22,121 nt of DNA, from the NCBI GenBank assembly GCA_946479075.1, contig CAMLDT010000035.1, forward strand, positions 1 to 22,121, written 5' to 3'. The notes beneath the pieces were generated by a model that saw nothing but the letters and a program-made list of their open reading frames with translations, ran no database searches and was not told the DNA's origin. This DNA is from an uncultured Polaromonas sp. GTDB taxonomy: Bacteria; Pseudomonadota; Gammaproteobacteria; Burkholderiales; Burkholderiaceae. Every line of letters starts with the position of its first letter. Positions within the stretch are counted from its first letter, which is position 1. Made by a program: the position numbers and the translations under genes. Of this stretch, positions 16,569 through 22,121 are shown piece by piece.

Positions 16569-17789
16569 TCAGGTTTGCGCCTTGTTCAAGGCCCCGTCGT
16601 CTGCCGGCACCTCGCCGCGGCGAGCAGCCCACAGGGCCAGCAGGCCCAGAAAAATCATCACCGCAGCCACCGCGGCTGTTCTTTGCATCGCCGTTCCGGG
16701 CAGCAGCGCGGTGCCGCCGCTGACCAAGGCGCCCACCACCATTTGCAACATGCCGGTGAGGGCCGCTGCCATGCCGGCCCGGGTGGGCAGGGCCTGCATC
16801 ACCACGCCGAGGGCTGCGGGAAAAATCACGCCGTGCCCGCTTGAATAAACCAGCAGGCCCGCGATCCAGGCCACCGGAGACGGCCACCACACGCAGCCCA
16901 CGATCATCGCCACACCCAGCGCCGCCAGTCCGCCGCCCCACAGGCACAGCACCAGCCCGCGCTGGCGGCGTGCCTGCCGCGCTGCCCAAAGGCTCCCGGC
17001 CAGAAAGCCGAGGTAAGTACCGCCGAGAACCAGCGCGATATCGCGCCCGTTGAAACCCAGCGATTCTCGCAAGGCCGAGGGCCCCTGGGCGATCAGCAAA
17101 AAAAACACCGAGCTGATCGCCGCAAAACCGATGGCGACCCGGCGCGGCGTTGCCTCCCGCCAGATCGCTCCCAGGGTGTCCCAGCCGGGTGCGCGGGTCG
17201 CCTCGGGCCGGGTTTCCACGTGCCGCCACAGCGCCACCGCACCTCCCAGCGCGATCAGCACCGGCATCACACCCAGCGCCACGCGCCAGCTCCCACCCGC
17301 CGTGAGCAGGCCCCAGCCCAGCACCGGCGCCAGCGCCGGCATCAGTGCGAACGCAATCGAGATGATGGCCATGCCGCGCTGCAGCTCCCTGCCACTGGAC
17401 AGGTCGCGCAGGGCTGCGCGGGGAATCACCAGCACCACGCTGAGCCCCAGCCCGGTCAGGAAGCGGCCGGCCAGCAGCACCAGCGCATCGGGCGCCGCGA
17501 CGGCCGCCGCACTGCCGCACAGCGCCAGCGCCAGGCCGGCGAGCAGCGTGCGCCGCCGGCCCCAGTGGTCGGCACCGATGCCCGCCATCGGCTGGCCCAC
17601 GGCCAGGCCCATCACGTAAAGGGCAATGGCCGCCTGCCCCTGGAACACCGTCAGCCGCAAGCTCTCCCGCAGGGCCGCATCCAGTGGCACCATCAGATTC
17701 AGCCCCAGCGGCGGCAGGCAGGCAATCGCGGTGAGCCAGACCAGCCATGCACGCAGGGAGCGGCTACCTGAAAGTGAAAGGGCGGTCAC
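16569..17789 (-). CDS. MFS drug/metabolite transporter (Bcr/CflA-like, DHA1)
   Basis: This 406-residue membrane protein has 12 predicted helices and the MFS loop motif GADHWGRRRTLL (residues 72-83), followed by AGRFLTGLGLSVVLVIPRAALRD, typical of the Bcr/CflA branch of proton-coupled exporters. It starts with GTG at 17789, 19 bases after the dctP stop. An exporter between the genes of a TRAP importer is unusual. It may export a product or toxic intermediate of the imported compound, or it may be an insertion into the operon. Substrate is unknown. Confidence 0.88.
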   Translation of the reverse strand: MTALSLSGSRSLRAWLVWLTAIACLPPLGLNLMVPLDAALRESLRLTVFQGQAAIALYVMGLAVGQPMAGIGADHWGRRRTLLAGLALALCGSAAAVAAPDALVLLAGRFLTGLGLSVVLVIPRAALRDLSSGRELQRGMAIISIAFALMPALAPVLGWGLLTAGGSWRVALGVMPVLIALGGAVALWRHVETRPEATRAPGWDTLGAIWREATPRRVAIGFAAISSVFFLLIAQGPSALRESLGFNGRDIALVLGGTYLGFLAGSLWAARQARRQRGLVLCLWGGGLAALGVAMIVGCVWWPSPVAWIAGLLVYSSGHGVIFPAALGVVMQALPTRAGMAAALTGMLQMVVGALVSGGTALLPGTAMQRTAAVAAVMIFLGLLALWAARRGEVPADDGALNKAQT

Positions 17790-17808
17790 CGCACCGGCGC
17801 CCTGGCGC

Positions 17809-18861
17809 TCAGAGCGCGTAATCCACCGGGAAGTTGTAGCCCGCCTCTTTCAGGAAGCGCACATAGGTCTTGAGCACCTCGGTGGCGGGCATGCCCTTGC
17901 CATCGAGTTCTTTCGCGGCCTTGCCCGGCAGATCCTTCAGCAACTCGGCCCAGTGTTTCTTCTCGGCATCGGGCAGGGTGTTGACCTTGACGCCGGCAGC
18001 CTTCATGCGGTTCTCCACATCGATGTCACGCTGCTTGCTGATCTCGGCCACACGCATGGACGCCTCGCCAGCCACCTCGTCAATCACGGCAACAACCTCC
18101 TTGGGAAGTTTGGCGCGGGTATCCAGGTTCATGAAAGCCACCAGCGTGCTCAGCGAGCCGAATCCGGTTTTGTTGAAGACCTTGGCCACTTCCTGCAGTT
18201 TGAACGCTTCCATACCGGAGATATAGAACAGGCTGCCGTCGGCCAGTCCGTTTTGCAGGGCCTGGTAGTGGTCGCCAATGCCCAGCGTCACCGGCACGGC
18301 GCCCAGCGGAATAAACAGCGGCGCATTGGTGCCGGCCAGCGCAATGCGTTTGCCCTTGAGTTCAGCAACGGTGTTCCAGTCGAACTTGGTGGTCAGGCCG
18401 TAGGCTTCCGAGGTCATGGCGCCCAGCACATAGCTGTTGTAGGGCTTCATGCTGGCCTGCAGGGCTGGCACTTCCTTGAGCATGCGATTGGACACCTTCT
18501 GCTGGAGCACCGGGTCGGGCGAGGTAAAGGGTACGTAGGCGCTGTAGTTCAGCAGCGCAGCGCGCGACTGCTCAAAGCCGATGGGCGAGAGGCCGATATC
18601 CAGCGTGCCCTTCTGCACCGCCTCGATCACACCGTCCACCTTGGCAACACTGCCGCCCCAGGCCTTGATGAAACGGACATCGTGGCCGGTTTTCTGCTTG
18701 ACGCGCTTGGCCACCTCGGTGGCGAAGTAGGTGTCATAAACACCGACATAGGTCAGCCCGGTGGGGTGGCCGCCACCCATGCGCAGCGTAAAGCTGTCGG
18801 CCTGCGCGGCACAAACGGCTGCGGCCAGGGTGGCGAGTGTGAAAATTTGCTTGAACTTCAT
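17809..18861 (-). CDS. dctP: TRAP transporter substrate-binding protein (DctP family)
   Basis: This 350-residue periplasmic protein has a signal peptide (MKFKQIFTLATLAAAVCAAQA) and DctP features: an N-terminal LRMGGGHPTG region, EAVQKGTLDIGLSPIGFE in the ligand-binding area, and LKGKRIALAGT. The usual conserved arginine that binds carboxylates is not easy to place by eye, so the ligand is uncertain; aromatic or dicarboxylic acids are the usual choices. The ATG follows GGAGAC by about five bases. It hands substrate to DctQ/DctM, encoded downstream after the MFS gene. Confidence 0.92.
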   Translation of the reverse strand: MKFKQIFTLATLAAAVCAAQADSFTLRMGGGHPTGLTYVGVYDTYFATEVAKRVKQKTGHDVRFIKAWGGSVAKVDGVIEAVQKGTLDIGLSPIGFEQSRAALLNYSAYVPFTSPDPVLQQKVSNRMLKEVPALQASMKPYNSYVLGAMTSEAYGLTTKFDWNTVAELKGKRIALAGTNAPLFIPLGAVPVTLGIGDHYQALQNGLADGSLFYISGMEAFKLQEVAKVFNKTGFGSLSTLVAFMNLDTRAKLPKEVVAVIDEVAGEASMRVAEISKQRDIDVENRMKAAGVKVNTLPDAEKKHWAELLKDLPGKAAKELDGKGMPATEVLKTYVRFLKEAGYNFPVDYAL

Positions 18862-18883
18862 GGTTGTCTCCTTGTTGAAATGG

Positions 18884-19714
18884 TCAGTGCATTGCTGCGA
18901 GAAAAGCCTCGTAGGCCGCCGGGTTGAGCACGTGCGGATAGTGTCCCCCAGCCGGCAGGCTCAGGTGGCGCGCGTCAGGGTACTGCTGGCGCACCCGCTC
19001 GCGCACGGGCGGCGGGATCAGCGGATCGTCGTCGCAATCCAGCACCGTGATGGCGCTGGCCGGCAGGGCCAGCGGCGGGCAAATTTGCGCCCTCACCACG
19101 CCCAGAAAGCGCGCATGCAGGTTGGCCGGTGACTGCCGCTCGGCCAGCATGATTTCCTGCAGCTGCTGCAGCGGGGCGACAGGCGTTGCGCGCACACGCT
19201 CCAGCCACTGGGCATGCAATGCCTCGGGGCTGACACTCTCCACGAACTGGCGGTCGAACATCGGGTTGGCCGCCAGATCGGTACCATCGACAAAGCCGTT
19301 GCCGATCACCAGTGCGTGAACGCGTGCCGGATGCCGGAGCGCGTAGAACTGGGACCAGTAGGCCGAGAACGACGAGCTGACCACACGGTGCGGCGGCAAG
19401 GCCAGGTGGCTGGTGACGGCCGCCAGGCCGTCGGCGAGCTGCGCAGCGTCGGACAAGGCCGGATAGGTCACCGCGACCAGCCGCATGCGTTCGCCCAGGT
19501 CGAGCAGCGTGCGCACAAACATGGCCGCGTCTCCCACGGAGCCTGGCAGCAGCACGGTCACCGGCCCGCTCGAGCCGCTCGTCCCGCTCGTCCCGGTATC
19601 CAGCCAGCGCCATTCATGGCCGTCCACCGAGAGCGACTTCCAGGGGTAACGCGCCTCCAGCTGCGCCAGCAATTCACGCATCACCGGCTCAGAATTCGCC
19701 GTCGGCATTGACAT
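18884..19714 (-). CDS. Alpha/beta hydrolase with altered nucleophile elbow (maspardin-like)
   Basis: This 276-residue protein has an alpha/beta-hydrolase outline: VTVLLPGSVGDAAMF (oxyanion region), a nucleophile elbow SSSFS (113-117, Ser115) in place of G-x-S-x-G, an acid loop DCDDDPLIPP, and a final GGHYPHVLNP with the catalytic His. The text around the elbow and the following VHALVIGNGFVDGT resemble the maspardin/SPG21 group, some of which lack hydrolase activity. Residues 41-50 are a Gly/Ser/Thr run from a small tandem repeat. The chosen start overlaps the cupin stop by 26 bases; an ATG at 19681 would avoid the overlap. It probably acts on the same compound as the cupin and the transporter. 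Confidence 0.8.
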   Translation of the reverse strand: MSMPTANSEPVMRELLAQLEARYPWKSLSVDGHEWRWLDTGTSGTSGSSGPVTVLLPGSVGDAAMFVRTLLDLGERMRLVAVTYPALSDAAQLADGLAAVTSHLALPPHRVVSSSFSAYWSQFYALRHPARVHALVIGNGFVDGTDLAANPMFDRQFVESVSPEALHAQWLERVRATPVAPLQQLQEIMLAERQSPANLHARFLGVVRAQICPPLALPASAITVLDCDDDPLIPPPVRERVRQQYPDARHLSLPAGGHYPHVLNPAAYEAFLAAMH

Positions 19715-20252
19715 AACCCTTGGCCTTGAGCTCGTCCATCGCCTCGGGCGAGAACTCTGCCTCAGGCTGGTTGCCGCCGATCACGAACAGCAGCCAGTGG
19801 GTGGTGTCGGGCTCTTCAAAGGTGATGTTCTCGAAGCGGCGCTGCACGCCGGCGGGGAAAGAGATCACGTCGCGCGGGCCCAGCTCGAAGGCTTCGACGC
19901 GGCCATCGACTTCCCACGAACAGCGCCAACGGCCGGTCAATGGCATGAAGGTCTCGTTGGTGTCGTGGTTGTGCATCATCGGGCCCTTGCCCGGCGAGGT
20001 CTCGCACATGCCCATGTTGAAGCCTTCGTTGATCTTGATCGCGGCGTTTTGCGCCGAATTGGCGCCCACCGGGGAGTGCTTGTCCGGATCGCCTTCAGGC
20101 GGCTGGAAACCGATCACGTTGTACAAGGTGCGCACGGCGCTCGGGTAGCGGCTGTCAGGCAGCCCGCCGTCGGAGCCCTTGAGTTCGCTGAACAGGGCGA
20201 CGCGCTTGCGCATCTCTTCGCGGGTGACACGGATGGTTGGGATTTTGCCCAT
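19689..20252 (-). CDS. Cupin-domain protein
   Basis: This 187-residue protein has one cupin barrel. Metal ligands of the first motif are present (H94, H96, E100 in MMHNHDTNETF). In the second motif (SFPAGVQRRFEN) the usual histidine is an arginine, so metal binding may be incomplete. Single cupins of this kind occur next to transporter and ring-cleavage genes and act as dioxygenases, isomerases or sensors; I cannot choose. The ATG at 20252 has GGAG close upstream. It is the first gene of the leftward cluster, divergent from the LysR gene. Confidence 0.85.
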   Translation of the reverse strand: MGKIPTIRVTREEMRKRVALFSELKGSDGGLPDSRYPSAVRTLYNVIGFQPPEGDPDKHSPVGANSAQNAAIKINEGFNMGMCETSPGKGPMMHNHDTNETFMPLTGRWRCSWEVDGRVEAFELGPRDVISFPAGVQRRFENITFEEPDTTHWLLFVIGGNQPEAEFSPEAMDELKAKGYVNADGEF

Positions 20253-20399
20253 GATGGCTCCTCAGGGTATAAAAATGGCGCGGCCGCCCGTGGGGGTGGC
20301 ACGTGGATTGAAAATGCGGGTCATGTGCATGGTGTCTCCAATGCCCGCCGTGAGCTGATGAATTTACGGCGCTTCCTTCCCGGGGGCAATTGCGTCTGC

Positions 20400-20414
20400 C
20401 GATAGCCGTTATCG
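20400..20414. promoter_or_regulatory. Candidate LysR-type operator
   Basis: A perfect five-base inverted repeat (CGATA, five-base spacer, TATCG) lies in the 228-base divergent region between the cupin and LysR genes, 66 bases before the LysR start. LysR proteins commonly bind interrupted palindromes built on T-N11-A in exactly this location. A possible -10-like TACAAT follows near 20426. No other strong dyad was seen in the region. Confidence 0.4.
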
Positions 20415-20480
20415 CGCTCTCGATGCTTACAATGGCCCGGGAGCTGAACGGCCGCTAGAGCCTCACGACAAGGAGACCCT

Positions 20481-21392
20481 GTGCGACTGCGCGAAGCCGA
20501 CCTCAACCTGCTGGTGGCCTTTGACGCCCTGATGCGCGAGTGCCATGTGACCCGTGCCGCCAACCTGCTGGACATCAGCCAGTCGTCCATGAGCCTGGCG
20601 CTGGCCAAGCTGCGTGTGATGTTCCATGATCCCCTGCTGATCAAATCGGGCAACGCGCTGATTCCGACCGTGCGTGCGCGCGAGCTGATCCCGCAGGTGG
20701 AACAGGTGCTGCGCAGCGTGGACATGCTGATCCACGAACAGGCGCCCTTCGATCCGGCCCAGGCCCGCCAGGTCATCACCATGATCGTTGTCGATTACAT
20801 CGACTTTGTCGTCATGCCCACCCTGATGGCGGCGCTCGAACGTGAAGCGCCCCATGTGTCGCTGAAGCTCATCAACCCCAATCCCCGCCGCCTTGGCGAG
20901 ATCATGAGCCGGGGCGACATCGATCTGGCGCTGTCGTACTTCCCGACGCCGCCGGAGAACATCCGCACGCGGCCGCTGTTCACCGACCGCCTGGTGGGCA
21001 TCGCGCGCACGGGCCACCCGATGTTCGAACGCCCGCTGTCGCTGGAGCGCTTCTGCGAATACGGGCATGTGGCCATCGAACCCGGCGAAGGCGCCACCAT
21101 GTACAACGCCCTGGTGGACGATGCCTTGCAGAACGTCGGCATGCAACGGCGCTCCGTGCTTTCCAAACCCACGTTTCTGGGTGTGCCCTTCGTGATCGCC
21201 AAGACCGACCTGATTGCGACCTTGCCCGAGCGCCTGGTTCAGCGCTTCACCGACATCGCGCCGGTGCGCATCTTCGAGCCGCCGCTGCACCTGGACCGCC
21301 TCAACGTGGTGCTGATGTGGCACGACCGCACCCACAACAACCCGCTGCACCGCTGGATGCGCGATCTGGTCGCCCGGCTGTTTGCGCAGTGA
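20481..21392 (+). CDS. LysR-family transcriptional regulator
   Basis: This 303-residue protein has an N-terminal winged helix-turn-helix (LNLLVAFDALMRECHVTRAANLLDISQSSMSLALAKLR, key residues A31-A32, S39-Q40-S41-S42) and a type 2 periplasmic-binding-like effector domain (about 90-300), resembling the NodD/NahR/LinR branch. Its start is GTG at 20481, five bases after AAGGAGA. It is divergent from the cupin-hydrolase-transporter cluster, the usual position for a regulator that senses the transported or processed compound. The regulated target is inferred from this arrangement. Confidence 0.93.
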   Translation: MRLREADLNLLVAFDALMRECHVTRAANLLDISQSSMSLALAKLRVMFHDPLLIKSGNALIPTVRARELIPQVEQVLRSVDMLIHEQAPFDPAQARQVITMIVVDYIDFVVMPTLMAALEREAPHVSLKLINPNPRRLGEIMSRGDIDLALSYFPTPPENIRTRPLFTDRLVGIARTGHPMFERPLSLERFCEYGHVAIEPGEGATMYNALVDDALQNVGMQRRSVLSKPTFLGVPFVIAKTDLIATLPERLVQRFTDIAPVRIFEPPLHLDRLNVVLMWHDRTHNNPLHRWMRDLVARLFAQ

Positions 21393-21410
21393 GACGGGCG
21401 CCGCCCCGGC

Positions 21411-22121
21411 TCAGAGATTCGGCGCCAGCAGCCGCTGCAGGTCTTCGGCCTTTTCGCCGCGGCGCCTGGCCAGGTCCTGCAGCTGGTCGTCGCCGATCTT
21501 GCCGACGTTGAAGTACACGGCTTGCGGATGGCTCAAGTAGAAACCGCTGACGCTGGCGGCCGGGGTCATGGCCAGGCTGCTGGTCAGCGCCATGCCGATG
21601 TCACCGGCCTGCAGCAGCTTGAACATGTCTTTCTTGACGCTGTGGTCGGGGCAGGCCGGGTAGCCCGGCGCTGGGCGGATGCCCTGGTATTTCTCGGCAA
21701 TCATGTCCTCGGGGCTCAGGCTTTCGCCGGGCGCGTAGCCCCACAAATCCTGGCGCACACGCTTGTGCATGGCCTCGGCAAACGCCTCGGCCAGCCGGTC
21801 GGCCAGGGCTTTGAGCATGATGGATGAGTAGTCGTCGTTGTCGTCGTTGAAGTACTTTTCCTTCTTCTCGGCACCCAGGCCGGCGGTAACGGCGAAAACC
21901 CCGATGTAGTCCTCTATTTTTGAGTCTTTTTGGCCTGTAGCCCCCGCCAGTTTTGCGCGCACAGCTATCAAATCAGGAGCAAGAACCTTGGGCGCCACAA
22001 AGTCCGACAGGCAGCGGCTGGGCCGCATCACGCCGTCGAGCGCGGTCTTTTCGGCTTGCTGGCGCAGGCCATACCAGGTCATGGCGACCTCGCTGCGCGA
22101 CTCGTCGGTGTAGACCTCGAC
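21411..22121 (-). CDS. metH: Methionine synthase MetH, C-terminal part (partial)
   Basis: The frame runs off the right edge of the window; the visible 236 residues are the activation domain that binds S-adenosylmethionine and receives electrons for reactivation of cob(I)alamin. Family landmarks are VYTDESRSEV, LRQQAEK, FVAPK, DYIGVFAVTAGLG, ALADRLAEAFAEAMHKRVR, GYAPGESLS, GIRPAPGYPACPDH and the final LAPNL. MetH transfers a methyl group from methyltetrahydrofolate to homocysteine. Between FVAPK and DYIG, where E. coli has only a few residues, this protein has about 24; the extra DNA looks like a dispersed repeat and keeps the frame. Confidence 0.95.
   Translation of the reverse strand, partial: VEVYTDESRSEVAMTWYGLRQQAEKTALDGVMRPSRCLSDFVAPKVLAPDLIAVRAKLAGATGQKDSKIEDYIGVFAVTAGLGAEKKEKYFNDDNDDYSSIMLKALADRLAEAFAEAMHKRVRQDLWGYAPGESLSPEDMIAEKYQGIRPAPGYPACPDHSVKKDMFKLLQAGDIGMALTSSLAMTPAASVSGFYLSHPQAVYFNVGKIGDDQLQDLARRRGEKAEDLQRLLAPNL
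21913..21982 (-). repeat. Repeat-like element inserted in frame within metH
   Basis: The segment reads, on the minus strand, as GCTCCTGATTTGATAGCTG, a middle part, then GGCTACAGGCCAAAAAGAC and an A-rich end. This layout matches short dispersed repeats that I recall as common between genes in Polaromonas, Rhodoferax and Acidovorax. Its AT-rich composition contrasts with the GC-rich metH around it. It accounts for the extra residues between FVAPK and DYIG. The repeat identity rests on memory, not on a search. Confidence 0.55.

Noticed and set aside
16032..16844. Plus-strand frame opposite the TRAP small permease and MFS genes
   Set aside because: It spans two real minus-strand genes and their gap; the product is His/Gln/Arg-rich with no domain.
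17626..18927. A 433-codon open frame on the plus strand opposite the DctP gene
   Set aside because: It lies antisense to a clear DctP gene in GC-rich DNA, where long false frames are common. It is rich in His, Gln and Arg, has no family motif, and crosses into the MFS gene.
21913..21986. Sequencing error or frameshift in metH
   Set aside because: Both flanks stay in the same frame and encode well-conserved MetH segments, so an in-frame insertion explains the data better.
1..22121. CRISPR arrays, rRNA, tRNA, integrase or transposase genes
   Set aside because: I looked for regular spaced repeats, tRNA-like cloverleaf segments and recombinase motifs and saw none in the window. A mobility gene would have to be to the left.

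Overview
The window joins two very different pieces of DNA. Positions 1 to about 14,214 are accessory DNA of lower GC content and mixed gene orientation. They carry coupling-type ATPases, a RadC-family protein, a lipase-led envelope gene set, a DarT-type toxin with its NADAR antitoxin, a HEPN protein and an XRE regulator. From about 14,214 to the end the DNA is GC-rich and ordered like a chromosomal backbone. Gene content (TRAP transporter, cupin, LysR regulator, MetH), codon use and a short repeat inside metH point to a betaproteobacterium, most likely Comamonadaceae (Polaromonas, Rhodoferax or Acidovorax type). The genus is inference.

The boundary falls inside a comM/yifB gene (Mg-chelatase-like helicase of natural transformation). 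Only its last third remains, starting in the conserved NPCPCG segment. comM is a known island target in other bacteria (AbaR in Acinetobacter). The window therefore holds the right end of an island that has split comM. The left end, the integrase or transposase and the 5' half of comM lie outside.

Island layout, left to right: a secreted Ig-like/Sel1 protein (64-927); a bidirectional terminator; a short RadC (978-1544, minus) and a VirD4/HerA-like ATPase (1657-2829, minus). Divergent from these is a small unknown gene overlapping an 885-residue ATPase with a C-terminal nuclease-like domain (2925-5956). Next comes a same-strand set: secreted LCAT-like lipase, four-helix membrane protein, lipoprotein and small helical protein (5996-10113), with two possible tiny genes in the gaps. 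Convergent to it is darT followed by a NADAR-DUF4365 fusion (10155-12601, minus). A small ferredoxin-fold-like protein (12690-13022), a HEPN protein (13041-13631) and an XRE regulator (13685-14170) complete the island. Taken together it looks like a defence island; that function is inferred from domains and context.

Backbone layout: the comM remnant (to 14681), then a leftward cluster that reads, in transcription order, cupin, alpha/beta hydrolase, TRAP binding protein, MFS transporter, TRAP small permease and TRAP large permease (20252 down to 14709). A divergent LysR gene (20481-21392) probably controls it through a palindrome in the shared upstream region. The window closes with the C-terminal part of metH (minus, runs off the right edge), which contains an in-frame insertion resembling a dispersed repeat of this family.

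The best candidates for something new are the antitoxin-nuclease fusion with darT, the paired ATPase module with a nuclease tail, and the lipase/membrane/lipoprotein set.
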